Shown here: piece by piece, positions 12,227-23,844 of the stretch | Numbering within the stretch: the stretch's first letter is position 1 | Layout: every line of letters starts with the position of its first letter | Assembly: GCA_038373885.1 (NCBI GenBank) | Contig: JAWZYV010002511.1 | Location: 62,001 to 126,000 of the forward strand | Length of the DNA stretch: 64,000 nt | DNA from: Cheiracanthium punctorium | Taxonomy: Eukaryota > Arthropoda > Arachnida > Araneae > Cheiracanthiidae | Direction of reading: 5' to 3' | Notes under the pieces: model-generated | Databases searched by the model: none | Seen by the model: the letters and a program-made list of their open reading frames with translations, nothing else | Told to the model about the DNA's origin: nothing | Translations under genes and position numbers: made by a program

Positions 12227-12454
12227 GGTAATAAAAAACCCATCCCCGTTAAAACACATCTTTTAGGAACTTTCAACAAATTTGAGGACGCTAGACAATT
12301 AATGTCCATTCTCTTTCACAGATGGCGCCATCACCGCACTTTGCATCTCAAAATCCAGCTTAAGCCAACCTTGCATTGCCAAGCCAAATCTCAAGCTTGA
12401 TTTAAGCTTATGTGCTGTCTGGGAGTATTATTGAAATTCCGTTCCGTACATAAA

Positions 12455-12642
12455 CATAGCGACCAACTACTCCGGAATATCACTATCCACTTTTAGTAAA
12501 CAGTATATACGTATATACACTTTTTTGTATTTCTTCAAAATAGTAACAAGTTCCTGTCAAGTGCAAAAAAATGCGTTATATTTTAAGCCGTAAATTTTTG
12601 TTTGACAAAAATGGTTGTATTCCGGTGTAGTAGGCAGCTATG
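12455..12642. mobile_element. Family B MITE
   Basis: Left end CATAGCGACCAACTACTCCG, right end GTGTAGTAGGCAGCTATG. It is flanked by CATAAA / CATAAT (5 of 6). The interior keeps the B track TATTTTAAGCCGTAAATTTT. Confidence 0.8.
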
Positions 12643-12661
12643 CATAATTTTCCCGAATGTA

Positions 12662-12892
12662 TTTATATTTTATTCGTTCTGCTCTCCTTGGCTTACGAGA
12701 TATACAAGCTACGGTGCTGACATTTTAACCACACTCCTTTGCATCCGAAGAGTCATGCGACCAAGGAAATGTAACTATCTCAGTCCGAGGTAAGATGGTC
12801 GCACCACCTAGGTCACACGACTTTACGGGAGTGAAAGAGTGTGACCAAAATGCCAGCACTGCAGCCTATATATCTCTACGTATGGACTCAAG
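12662..12892. mobile_element. Family F foldback element, copy 2
   Basis: Inverted arms read GCTACGGTGCTGACATTTT (left) and AAAATGCCAGCACTGCAGCC (right), with GAGATATA / TATATCTC continuing the palindrome outward. It corresponds to 8162-8400. The left outer part abuts the B element ending at 12642. Confidence 0.6.
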
Positions 12893-14651
12893 CATACGTT
12901 TTCAATAATAATGCATCAGTATATTCTCACTTTAAAATAAAAAGTATATGAATATCTTTACTCTTCTTTCAAAAAGATTCAAGTAGAAAACAAACATTTT
13001 TCGATTACTGTGACGCATCTGTCACTATTAAATATTAATCAAAAAGTTTATTGAACTCCATTCATCCGATTTTAAGATAAAATTAAAAAATTTTTAAGAA
13101 CTTCCAAAAACACAAACAGTATTTTTTCTCCCTCATCGAGATTAAAAGCTGAGACCTGTGAAAAATACAATAATGACAGATAAAACTACCCACTCTTATT
13201 TGTTTAACACTTGTGGAAACATGAATCATCTGCCACTTTGTGATTCATATCGGTTCTCATCTGGTTTTCTTTTATCATTGGAAAAGCGGTCTGCTGTGAC
13301 GATAAGTTATTTCGTTAAGTTATCTGAACTAAGAATCTTCAAGAGCCCGGCGACACTTCAAATATGAAATATTTCTTTTCATGTTCATTTCAAATTCCTT
13401 TACTCAAGATATGAGGCATTTATTTGAGTTAAATGTTTTTGTACTGCTATGTGTTATGATAAGTATCCCCTTCCTTTATGAATATAAGTTAATTTTAGAT
13501 TACAATTAACTTGTTTTAGCTGCTTCCTGTACTTTTAACTATAGTAGCCTACTTTTACGAATACCGATATCAGCTGTTGTGCAAAAATAAAAACATTCAA
13601 ATTATTTTTAATATACAGAATTTTTATTTTACGAGAATTTTCTTGCAATATTCAGTTTACATATGAACTTGTTTTATATAAATTTAGCCACAATTATTTG
13701 TGATGTAAAATGTGCAAATCCAGTTAAAATACATCCTTGACATAAATATCACAATTCAAATCGCATTTGAAGCAGTCTTATAGGCAATAGAGATATCCAA
13801 AAGTAATTTGTAAGAATAACTACTACTATACTAGTATAACTTTCCAATCTGAATGCACATAAGTATTTGACAAAATACGGTGCCACTTTTTTAACCATTG
13901 TTATTAAACTTAAATTTTTAAGACGATTCATGTTACTTTTTAGGAGGGTAAATTTCCTTTCAATATAATTTCTATGGAAATAAGAACGTTTAACAACAAT
14001 CAGAACAATTAGCACAAACTGGTGCTGTTTTTCTGGTAACTATTTTAAATAATCAAGATTCATTATGAATGCCTCGAAAAATTTATCACAAAAGTTTATT
14101 CAAATGTTTCTATAGCTTAAGTAAACACCTTTAAAACTACATACTTGATAAAAGATGATCTTTCCAACACTAACTACTGTCACTACTGTTTCAGAACAGC
14201 TTTATTTTTGAAGGTACTGATAACAAGTATATTGTCTCAGTCTTTTAACCGCCGACCAAGCATACTCTTTATAAATTGAAGATAAAGTATCTGACGCCTT
14301 CCATTTTCGGCACTTGATGTGTTAGTGACATTTATGGCACTTTACTCTTAAAGTGCTCTAGACGCATTTACTTAATTTTCTTGCTCAAATTTCGTCTAAA
14401 TAAAATGTTGAAATTTTTCTTTCGGGATTTCATTTTCTCTTTTTCACGCCAAAATATGTCTTAATCAAGAGCTGTAAAAAAGCTACGTAGTTTGCAATAC
14501 ACAGAATGTTCTGTGTGATTATCTTTAAGTAGCTTTTCTCTTTTGATTTTTTGTATTTATAACAGGTGATTAGTAATATATGTTAAAAGTGGTTATCTTT
14601 AAAGCTGTGGATCACAGAAGCTTACTTCCAATTATAAGATTTATTCAAATG
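12893..14651. other. AT-rich gap, nothing recognised
   Basis: An 88-codon minus-strand frame (13749-14015) and a 69-codon plus-strand frame have no recognisable motif. No repeat family seen. Confidence 0.45.
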
Positions 14652-14819
14652 TCGAGTTGCCCTTTCTCCGGAATATAATTAACCACGTTTTTTAAACATT
14701 AATCTTTGGCTTACTTTATGGGGGAATTTGGAGCCGATTATCATTTCAAAAAGATGTTTATAAAAAATTATGGTAAGCTAAAAGTTGCTAGTAATATTAC
14801 GGATTAGTTGGCAACTCTG
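14652..14819. mobile_element. Family B MITE with perfect 6-bp duplication
   Basis: Left end TCGAGTTGCCCTTTCTCCGG, right end GGATTAGTTGGCAACTCTG. The direct flanks are CAAATG (14646-14651) and CAAATG (14820-14825), a perfect 6-bp target duplication. Confidence 0.9.
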
Positions 14820-15223
14820 CAAATGAAGAATGTGTTTCAGAGATGGAATTTTTTTACAAACGTGTCTATACATAGTAAAATACAAAATCTGTTTTTTGTA
14901 TTTTTTCTTCTTTCCTGTTACTTACATTTGGAAAAATATTACCTTGCTTGTAAGAAAGAAAACACAACGACTCCCATGTATTCAAGTTGGGGGGTTGTCT
15001 GGGATAACGCAAGGTGAAAACTATACTAGCATTTGTAGCCAAATGTTAATGAAGCATGTTCTAGTGTTATCTGAGTATAAATGCATTTTTTTGTTCCTTT
15101 CATTTGTTATTTGGAAATTATGTCTATGTAAATATGATCCCATTTTGGTGTGGTTTTACAACGTGCTCACAACCTTTTCTTGGTCACCATCTATTACACT
15201 TTGAAAGCTCTTCTTTTTAAATG
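14820..15223. other. AT-rich gap with a chance frame
   Basis: A 124-codon plus-strand frame (14830-15204) begins just after the preceding MITE. It is rich in Phe, Leu, Cys and Tyr with hydrophobic stretches but no signal peptide logic or family motif. Not called as a gene. Confidence 0.4.
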
Positions 15224-15573
15224 CATAGTTGCGAACTACTACAGCATATAATTAACCACTTTTTCTAAACATGATTTTTCGGCTTAAAATATAGCAAAGT
15301 TTTTGCACAAAGCGAGCGGCTTGGTTACTTGTACATAGCTGCCAACTTATACGATTTTTCCGTACAATTAACCACCACTATTTTCTAAATATGTGCTTCA
15401 TACACAAATTATTAGATTTATTTTCATACAAGATCTACGGTAGGAAAACAGTGGTGGTTAATTGCACGAAAAAATCGAACAACTTGGCAGCTATGCTTGT
15501 ATGAAAAAATACTAAAAAAATTTACTGTTTACAAAAAGTGGTTAATTATATTCCGTAGTAGTTGGCAGCTATG
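15224..15573. mobile_element. Family B MITE split by a nested A MITE
   Basis: B termini CATAGTTGCGAACTACTACA and GTAGTAGTTGGCAGCTATG enclose the A copy at 15334-15495. The outer flanks are TAAATG on both sides (15218-15223, 15574-15579), a perfect 6-bp duplication. B therefore inserted first and A later. Confidence 0.92.
15334..15495. mobile_element. Family A MITE nested in family B
   Basis: Termini CATAGCTGCCAACTTATACG and its near-complement, with central block TTATTAGATTTATTTT. It is flanked by CTTGTA on both sides (15328-15333, 15496-15501), a perfect 6-bp duplication of B sequence. The inner terminus carries TTAACCACCACT, a mix of A-like and B-like motifs that links the two families. 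Confidence 0.9.
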
Positions 15574-15814
15574 TAAATGATAAGTAATTAGAGAATGACC
15601 CCAAAAGACTGAATAATGTTTCCATATTGCAGCACTAATCAGTTCAGGTAAAACTAAACCTGTTAATTTCAGGAGTTCGAGGGAATTTGGTTGTCATTTT
15701 CAGACAAAAGATAATTATTTAACTTCTATCAACTCATATTTTATACCTTAAAGTAAACACTTTTTTCACCACAAAACTTCAACACAGTAATTCACACACG
15801 TAATGTGGTGTAAA

Positions 15815-16245
15815 CAACACCTCCTACACATAGAAAGCCTAACAACTGAAACTTTGACGTCATCATTAGGCCTTCAAGTGATGACGTCATCACAGTTTTA
15901 CTTTCACAAAGTAAAGCTATTTAAAATTTCTGGTGGTCGCTACAAATATTATGAAATATCTTAAATAAAAAATTAAAATTAAAATACCTTTCTCATACAA
16001 AACTATTCATTCCGGTCTATTTCCTTATCATATTATCTAATTAGCCATGGTTAAAAACTTCCATTTTTCATAAAACTATATTTTTAATCTCAAATTATTA
16101 AAATATTTTTATTCATGAGTAAATTCACCAGAAACTTTGTATACTTTTATTTTGTGAAAATAAAACTTTTAAGCGTAGGCCAAATGATGACGTCAAAGCT
16201 CGGTGACGTAGGAGTTGTTAGGCTTTCTTTATCTAGGAGGTGTTG
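15815..16245. mobile_element. Family C palindromic element, full-length
   Basis: Termini CAACACCTCCTACACATAGA and TCTTTATCTAGGAGGTGTTG. The flanks GGTGTAAA / (G)GTGTAAA suggest a 7-8-bp duplication. There are three perfect TGACGTCA sites (15855, 15882, 16188). It is the best-preserved copy for deriving a consensus. A 60-codon frame in the right arm is incidental. Confidence 0.88.
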
Positions 16246-16902
16246 GTGTAAATCAGTAATTTTAGCTATAAGTGTCTGGGAAACTATTCCGTTGTGAAAC
16301 ATGGGGGATTTCTTTTAATATCTTACTTTTAGCCGGGCAATATTTTTCCGAATGTAAGTTACAAGTAAAGAGTGTCGGTGTAAAAGTTATGTAGTATTTT
16401 TATATGTATACAGTCCATTATACAAAATTGCCATATGGGAAATCTATTTTTTGCTAAGTTTTTTATGTGAATCTAAGTTTCAATCACGCATAAATTAAGA
16501 GATAATATCTGTAGCATCAACTCTGAATCGCCCGGTATACCAATAAATGCAAAATGAGGTAGATTTATAATGAGCTTTCATCTACCTTGCTCTATACTTT
16601 TCATCAAAGGTACATTTATTTTATTTTATTTCTTTTAGTTTTTTTCAAAATAAAAAATAAACGCGGAAGAGTGTTTTTTAAATCGATGTTTTCTTCTTGG
16701 AGGAACATTTGCAAATAAGAATAATAATAAATAAGAACTGCCTGCAAATATCTAACCTCTGGAATTAAAAAACTAGGCTATTTGTTTATTTAATCTGATG
16801 GCAAAAAACAAAATGAATAAACAAACATAAAACAACAAAAGAGCGTTTATTTAATATATCTTTATCTGACAATTTTCTTTTAAGAAATAAAACATGGTCC
16901 CT
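16246..16902. other. AT-rich gap, nothing recognised
   Basis: Low-complexity A/T runs; no repeat family or conserved frame seen. Confidence 0.45.
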
Positions 16903-17341
16903 TACAAATACTAAACCGCAAAATTAACAGTCTATAAAGAATGTATATTTCAAAGTTTAAAGGGCTATGTATTTCATAGATGATATTTTTAAATGTTTCA
17001 AATAATATTTATTGATACTGGTCAGTGATCTGATGAAAAATTATGTTATGCATTATCCTCATTTGCATTTTTAGGACGAAGTAAAAGGAATGCAATTAAC
17101 GGATTACTTCTCATTTAATTACAAATACTTAACAGTAAAAAACAATTTATGAAGAAAGTATATTTAAAAGTTCAAAAGGAAAAGCTTTCAGGTAAGTGAC
17201 AATTATAAATGTCTTAAATAATATTAATTGATACTGGGCACTACCCTGGTAAAGTTTTAAATTCTAACTATGCACCATTTGCAATGGCATTTTACAGACT
17301 AAATAATGGAAATGCAATTAACAGATTATTTTTCATTTAAC
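16903..17341. repeat. Diverged tandem duplication, unit about 217 bp
   Basis: Unit 1 (16903-17119) and unit 2 (17120-17341) share TACAAATACT, AATAATATTTATTGATACTGG / AATAATATTAATTGATACTGG (written approximately), ATTTGCA...GGAATGCAATTAAC and the closing TCATTTAA. The divergence is substantial, so it is an old event. No coding sense. Confidence 0.65.
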
Positions 17342-18489
17342 TGTGCACTATTTCGAAATCTACGAGGTAGTGCAAGGTAAATGACATTAGGAATTCAGTA
17401 ACAGTACACTAAAAATATTTTTAAATATGAGGTAAATGGTATAAAATGTCTGAACAAAGGTGAATACAATTTACTCTTTATATTATTCTTTAAGTCATTG
17501 GTATTAAAACAGTTGCATAATTTGCTTTCAGTGTTAAAAGTAAAATTTTTCTGCAGGAATAAAACTAGCATGGTAATTTGAAGTACAATTTTTCTTCAGA
17601 TTTTTAAATTTCTCAATCTCAGTTCACATATTTCTGCTATTTCCTGTGAAGTCACATCACATGTGTCATTTAAGTTGAAAAGAAATTTAACGATTAAAAA
17701 TAAATGCTTGAAAGTTCGTATTTTGAACTTCTGTGCAGAATACCTAAATAACTAACCCTAATAAAAACTTCTGGATATTGGTGAGCCTTTTCAAACTTTG
17801 AGACAGGATAAAAAAAAGTATTAAGTGCAATTTAATCCTCTTACATCCATTACGCAACTAGATGAGTTTTATGTGGAAAGATTATTTGAAATCTGAAGCC
17901 ACTAAAATAATTTACTCTTGCTTTTGCTACTGGCATTACTTTTCTCCTCACATCAGCTATTTAAAGATTTATAGACACAGTAATTTAAAAGAAGACCCTT
18001 ATTAGTTACAATAAACTGCTGATACTGTGTGATTTTGGTTTCAATAAATAACTTGTATTTTTAGTCTACACCTACTTTTCCATAGATAATAACATATTGA
18101 ATATTATACCTCGTCGATAAGTAGAATTGGGTTTCTTCCAAGAAACTGGGAAAAAACAACAAAACTGTAAACTTAATACAGTTTGAAAACTCCAATGAAA
18201 ATAGTTATAAAATGGATTTAAAGGGTAATATGGAGTAATATATGAGTGTATACGTAGCACTAAGTAAAAAGAGATGCACCGTTCTCGGGACGAATATTTC
18301 ACAACTGCAGAGTTGCCAGCATTTATGAACATAGTTGACTGATTCTTTTGTCGTAATTATTGGCTTTTAAGTAGCAATATCCTTTTTTTTCAACATGAGG
18401 AGTGACTAGAATTGTAAAAGAGTATTTAGAATATTTGCTTTTTAGTGGTTAATTATATTTTGTAAAAGTTTAAACTTTGCCACTTTTTT
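17342..18489. other. AT-rich gap, possible B-end fragment
   Basis: A stretch near 18444-18470 (AGTGGTTAATTATATTTTGT) resembles the right end of family B without its terminus. Otherwise nothing is recognised. Confidence 0.4.
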
Positions 18490-18695
18490 CCGCGTAGGTA
18501 GTGTAGTGGCTAAAGAACCATTCTATCACACCTTGGGTCCAGGTTCGATTTCCGGCATGGGCTTGGTTGTTTATACTCGTCCGCACCTTCATACGGGGTA
18601 ACACTGTGCAGTAATCCGGGCGGCAAAAATACTTAACAAGTGCCCGCACATTTGGGGAAACTGCTACTTTGTTCGTGCTCGACTGGAGAGCAATT
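18490..18695 (+). repeat. tRNA-derived SINE (family S2), uninterrupted copy
   Basis: The tRNA-like head (18491-18566) contains GTAGTGTAGTGGCTAAAG (A-box region) and GGTTCGATTTCC (B box), ending CCGGCATGGG. The body continues TTTATACTCGTCCGCACC and GTAATCCGGGCGGCAAAAAT. It serves as the reference for two S2 copies disrupted by family C (34111-34620, 52290-52800). Confidence 0.75.
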
Positions 18696-19416
18696 TCTTA
18701 TTTATAGATCACAGTTCTAGGAAATAGATTTGATAAAAACAATTTTTTTTGTGGGGACAGGGGGGAGAAATAAAAGTTCTTACGATATAAAATACAGAGG
18801 TCAGGTAACAAAAGTAGGGGTGGGAAATTCTTCAGAAATTTGAAAGTAGTTGTTCATTTTTTGGTCAGTACTGAGATACAATTGTTTGAGAAAATGAGAT
18901 TAATGCATGTCATTTCCATCTTTTGGAAAACAGAAGAAATTACTGACATTTTGATTGCATTTCATTCAAATTTCCGTCAGCAAAATTTAGCAGTAAAGTA
19001 GTTGTTTTTCAATTAATAACTCAAATTTTCGGCTTGGGTGGACCCAGAGTACAAATTTCCAAGCTTAAGAAATTAACTCATCTTTATAAGCAGTAGGTTG
19101 ATTTCGTTTGAATACGTAATTAATGTAGATTTAGACAAGTTGAAGTAAAAAGAATAAAATAGGGTGTTGTCCACGTATTTGCAAGTATGTATTAAATTGA
19201 TTTCTGATTAGTGGAATATTTTGTGGAACATGTAGAAGTAAGAAATCATATAAGACTCAATGATTCTGAGTCGCGTAAGCACGTGCTGTTGTTAGCTCGC
19301 TAATCAGCTAAACAAGCATACTTAACAAAGAGTCAAAACTAATTAACACGACGACACAGCACATAGCAATTTGAGAATCACAATCTGACGTCGCTAAGAC
19401 TTTAAGCAGGTTAAAA
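18696..19416. other. AT-rich gap, nothing recognised
   Basis: A poly-T/poly-G junction lies near 18741-18770. No conserved frame or repeat family seen. Confidence 0.45.
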
Positions 19417-20660
19417 GAGTGATAACTTGATTGGTTGACCAGCAATCCTAGATAATGCACGGTGGTCCCGCCTTTGTCGTTTTTACCTGAGCTAAGTAAA
19501 ACTTACTTTTCTTTATGAACTACATGTTTTTAATGGACATTAATCGTTTTTGGATAGCTGATTAATGAGACAAATTTTATTTCGAATTTGTACGCTTACT
19601 GCAATAGTATACTTTGAGATAAACAACATTTTTGAAAGGAAAATGTAAATAAATAAATAGAAAAAAAACACATGTTAAGAGCATGAATCATAATTTGGAG
19701 GTATTTTATTTTACTTTTTCGTGATTACGTTAGCTTAGTTAAAAGTGTCAGCTATGAATATAAATCTAAAAAATAGTGATAACTTGAACGATTGACTAAT
19801 GATCATAAAGAATGAACGGGGCTGCATCCTTTTTCGTTTTTACCTATGCTGTGTAAAACTTACCCTTCCTCATGAACTATATGTCTTTTCGTGGAAATTA
19901 GTGCATTTTTCGGTAGCTGATTAATGGGGCAAATTTTATCTGTGATTTGTAGGGTTACTGCAATAGTGTGTTTTGAGATACACAACATTTTTTGAAAAGA
20001 AAACGTAAATAAATAAAAAACGTACATTTAAATCGAGTGAAATTTTGAAGTATCTTTGTATACCTTAATGATTACGTTATCTTAGAGTTTTAGCTATGAA
20101 AAAAATTAAAAAAAAAACGGTATTGACTTGATCGATTCGCCAACTGTCCTAAATTATGAACGTGAATGCATCCTTTTGTGTTTTTATCTGCGCTAAGTAA
20201 AACTCACCCTTCTATACGAACTACATGTCTTTGGATGGTCATTAACACATTTTTGGATAGCTGATTAGTGGGAGAAATTTTATTTGTAATTTGTATACGT
20301 ACTGCTGTTATTTATTTGAAAAAACACGATCTTTTGAAAGGAAACATGTGAATTAAAAATTAAAAAATATATGTAATGCATAGGTGCCAAGTATTACGGA
20401 ATATAAGTAATCACTTTTTGTAAACCGTAAATTCTTTCAATATTTTTTGAAAATAATAACCGTCTGGGGCTTTCAAATCAGGAATTTTACTATATTTTAA
20501 ACCGAAAATGACCGCTCCCGAAAAGTAGTTAGGTAATTATATTCTGTAAAACTTGACTCCTATGATAATGGCTCGTGAACTGAGATTTTAAAGTCGTTTT
20601 GAACTTTTTATGATCATGTCAGCTTAATTAGAGTTTCAGCAATGAAAATTAATTAAAATG
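19417..20660. repeat. Three-unit diverged tandem array, unit about 350 bp
   Basis: Units begin near 19417, 19775 and 20117. Each has, in order: GATAACTTGA-type start, a GAATGCATCCTTTTGTGTTT-like block, CTAAGTAAAACTTAC, GAACTACATGTCTTT, GGATAGCTGATTAATGGG, AAATTTTATTTGTAATTTGTA, and a closing region near TGATTACGTTAGCTTAG. The third unit is split by the B MITE at 20379-20564, so the array predates that insertion. Stops occur in all frames, and no repeat protein is evident. Confidence 0.75.
20379..20564. mobile_element. Family B MITE inside the tandem array
   Basis: Left end CATAGGTGCCAAGTATTACG, right end ATTCTGTAAAACTTGACTCC then TATG. Flanks GTAATG / ATAATG (5 of 6). It interrupts the third 350-bp unit. 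Confidence 0.8.
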
Positions 20661-20663
20661 AAA

Positions 20664-20930
20664 TCCATTTAATTAGTGGATTTTTTAAAATTTGCACTTA
20701 AATGTGAAATTTTTGGGTTATTCAAAAACTGTTGTTTGAGAAGTTTGAAATGTTGTTTGTCAAGTTTAAAATAAATTTTCTCGAAAACTATTGCTTTTCG
20801 GCCATACATATGAGGATGAAAATTGTAGCACTTTGGCTCCCCTATCGCGTCTTGAAAGGAATACGTCAAATTACCAGTAACCTGTATATTGTAAAGTGTC
20901 CAGCAATTCTCGGGCACCCTATATATACAC
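20664..20930 (-). mobile_element. Fragment of an unclassified transposon with TATAGGGTGCCC end
   Basis: On the minus strand it starts TATAGGGTGCCCGAGAATTG, the look of a Tc1/mariner-type terminus next to TA. It then runs through a moderately GC-rich stretch and stops in AT-rich sequence. No partner terminus or coding remnant is seen. The short overlapping frames on both strands are not convincing. Confidence 0.35.
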
Positions 20931-21075
20931 GTACATAAAAACAATTAATTTTGTTATTAATGTAATTTTTTCTGCTTATTTAAACTAAAACTGTAACGCT
21001 ATATCAAAAATCCAATATAGATATATGCTATCGTAACTGCTAACTTAACAATTGAAGTTTGATGAATACTCAAAG

Positions 21076-21236
21076 CAGAGCTGCCAAGTCTCCGGCTTTT
21101 TCCGGGAGATATCCCACCACAATTTTTAGACAGTTTTATTTTTCATTAAATATTTGATTTATTTTAAACATAAATTTGTAAGTAAAAATTAGTGGTGGGA
21201 AATCGCCCGAAAAAAGCCGGAGACTTGGCAGCTCTG
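21076..21236. mobile_element. Family A MITE
   Basis: Termini CAGAGCTGCCAAGTCTCCGG and GGAGACTTGGCAGCTCTG. Flanks TCAAAG / TTAAAG (5 of 6). It is almost identical to 11680-11841, so it is the youngest-looking A pair. Confidence 0.9.
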
Positions 21237-21476
21237 TTAAAGTGTAGTTGCTATTTTCACACGCAAATTAGCGCTTTCCAAATTTCCGCTGCACGATTGT
21301 AGACCCGGTTCCTTGGATCTAAACAAAGCACTTGGAGTCATCGCGTACTTGTATTTGCTAATTTAAATTTTTTCATCCTATATACCACAGTAACGGAACT
21401 GCTATGTTTAGCTTTAGGGACTAAAATTTGGGATCGTCTTGCGATTCATCTGTCTTTGCTATGGTTATGCCACAAT

Positions 21477-21658
21477 CATAGATGCCAACTAATACGGAAT
21501 ATAACACAACCACGTTTTGTAAGCAGTATATTATTTTAGTATTTATTCAAAATAGCATCAGATCGCAATCGCCGTGCAAAAATTTTGCTAGATTTTAAGC
21601 CGAAAATTATTGTTTAAAAAAAGTGGTTAATTATATTCGGTAGTAGTTGGCAGCTATA
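21477..21658. mobile_element. Family B MITE
   Basis: Left end CATAGATGCCAACTAATACG, right end GGTAGTAGTTGGCAGCTATA. Flanking CACAAT occurs on both sides (right copy offset by 1-2 bp). Confidence 0.85.
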
Positions 21659-21734
21659 CCACAATATAACCAAGCAATGCAATTACAATTGCAGCAACTG
21701 CCACTGTTGTAACAGTTTGGAGATGTGTCAAAGG

Positions 21735-22760
21735 CATCGTTATCACTATTATGCATTTAAATCAACAGCACATATAAGTGTGATCACGACTAGACCGTGA
21801 ATTCGGTTTAATGGTAAAAGAGCGATCGTAATTACTCTGTGGTGTCTTCGAAGAGTCATATTGGCAATCTAATGACCTCACTTACGTTGTCAAATTAGGT
21901 GGTCATTATGTACTGATATTTAGACCACAGGAAGTTCGCACATTTGAATGATAACAACAGCTCGAGACCGACATGCGTGTACATTTAATGTTTTTTAATG
22001 CTATTGATAATATACTGTATTGCTAAGAAAATTCTCAATCACCTCTATAATATGGAGTTTTTAACACATTAAAATATTTACTTTTCATCAGTCTATAACA
22101 ATTAAAATGTACCGTTCATCAAAAGATTCACACTATAATATTTCTTATTTCCACATTCCATTATAAATTGGACTCTTTTTTTAATGTTTTCTGTGTCATT
22201 CAACATTTGTTAAAATTATCTTCATCAAAAGTATTGGGAGTGATAGACATCGTTATCACTATTATGCATTTAAATCAACAGCACATATAAGTGTGATCAC
22301 GACTAGACCGTGAATTCGTTTTAATGGTAAAAGAGCGATCGCAATTACTCTGTGGTGTCTTCGAAGAGTCATATTGGCAATCTAATGACCTCACTTACGT
22401 TGTCAAATTAGGTGGTCATTATGTACTGATATTTAGACCACAGGAAGTTCGCACATTTGAATGATAACAACAGCTCGAGACCGACATGCGAGTACATTTA
22501 ATGTTCTTTAATGCTATTGATAATATACTGTATTGCTAAGGAAATTCTCAATCACCTCTATAATATGGAGTTTTTAACACATTAAAATATTTACTTTTCA
22601 TCAGTCTATAACAATTAAAATGTACCGTTCATCAAAAAATTCACACTATAATATTTCTTATTTCCACATTCCATTATAAATTGGACTCTTTTTTTAATGT
22701 TTTCTGTGTCATCCAACATTTGTTAAAATTATCTTCATCAAAAGTATTGGGAGTGATAGA
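21735..22760. repeat. Tandem duplication, two units of 513 bp
   Basis: Unit 1 21735-22247 and unit 2 22248-22760 are nearly identical over their whole length, with only scattered single-base differences (e.g. GAATTCGGTTTAAT vs GAATTCGTTTTAAT). Each opens CATCGTTATCACTATTATG and closes GTATTGGGAGTGATAGA. No coding sense, RNA gene or terminal repeats. The high identity points to a recent duplication or to assembly collapse/expansion. Confidence 0.95.
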
Positions 22761-23303
22761 CAAGAGTGAAAGCAGCATTGCGAAATGAGCTTTTATATGG
22801 TGTACAATTTATTTTCTGTAAATGACTCTAGATGTTCTAAAAAGTAGTAAATTTTTAAACGGAAACCAATACTTAATCTAGCATGAAGCCTTAATTTTTT
22901 CTGTGACATAGGAATTCTAAAAATCTTCAAAATAATTCTCAACGTAGTAGCGTTAAAAATGTCTAGGTTAAGCACTGTCGTTCAAAGACATCTTTTTATT
23001 AAGAACTATGATAAAAAATCACTTTGAAAGGCACCGTTGCGTAAATACTTTGCGAATGAAAGAACACGCGTAAAAAATATTGTAATTAAGATTAAAGTGC
23101 TCAAAACCTGAAAAAATCCTCTTAATTACGTTTATCTTTCTTTGCATTATGCTTAAATATTTTTCTTTTAAGCATGATTTTATATTTTCCAGATTTAGTG
23201 GATAAAGAAATCAAAAAAACTCTAGAAATATTTGACAACTGGCAATTTGTAGACTTCTTTTCCTCAGGTTACCCTACATTTCAATCTTTCTTGAAGGCTA
23301 ATA
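22761..23303. other. AT-rich gap, nothing recognised
   Basis: A 60-codon minus-strand frame (22793-22975) has no family motif. Confidence 0.45.
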
Positions 23304-23844
23304 CAGTCAAACTTCGTTAGTAAGTCTCCTGGATAAAACGTCACTCCGCATATTACATAATCTTTCAGATGTTCCGACGTTTTAATAGGCTTTTCCATAT
23401 TGTACTCGCTTACTACGTCGTTATTTTTCTAACCACTCCGCTTAAGACGTCAGTTTTAAGAGAGCAGTATACTAATTCATGTCCTCCCCCCCCCCCCCAC
23501 CCTCCAAGATAAAGATTGTTGCCTTATCAACAAATTTTAGAAATTCATCCAGGACTATTATTCGTTTCGAATTTCGCACGTCAGATTATATATGACATGT
23601 TGTACAGTGAAATTATAAAAGCGTACTGTCTTTAATTTCCTTAATTTGTTGTCACCCATTTTATTAATTTGAATTCTTAATTTACTAATTTATGCAAATT
23701 ATAATGTAAGTTAATGATAGGCACTCTTATTATATAAACATCTAGAATACCATTTTGCGTTTAATATAAACTCCGCCTAAGTAATCACTCCGCTTAGTAA
23801 GTCATTTTTAAGCAGCCCCGAGACGTACTAACGAGGTTTGCCTG
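23304..23844. mobile_element. pogo/Tigger-like non-autonomous element
   Basis: Left terminus CAGTCAAACTTCGTTAGTA, right terminus (inverted) CAGGCAAACCTCGTTAGTA, with continuing subterminal similarity (AAGTCTC / ACGTCTC). Termini of the type CAGT/CAGG-CAAACCTCGTTA are characteristic of pogo-like Tc1/mariner elements. The left flank is TA and the right is CA. Inside, further TAAGTCA/ACGTC-type repeats flank a poly-C tract (23488-23500). No transposase. Confidence 0.65.

Larger units (their letters stand above)
10850..12423. mobile_element. Family D element with AAGCTTGA subterminal repeats
   Basis: Ends are inverted: CCCAAACAGCACA on the left and TGTGCTGTCTGGG on the right. The left 190 bp carries many copies of (C)AAGCTTGA, often paired (CAAGCTTGAATCAAGCTTGA), and the right end carries a few. 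This is the pattern of transposase-binding subterminal repeats in some DNA transposons. The superfamily is unassigned, with no clear target duplication. The interior contains a tRNA-like relic, a hairpin, an A MITE and a hAT-like end (separate entries). Confidence 0.55.

Noticed and set aside
14830..15204. 124-codon plus-strand frame
   Set aside because: Low-complexity hydrophobic composition, starts beside a MITE end, no family motif, no duplicated or conserved partner.
21735..22760. CRISPR-like or satellite array
   Set aside because: Two long units only, no spacer/repeat alternation; a simple tandem duplication. No CRISPR-type array exists in the window.
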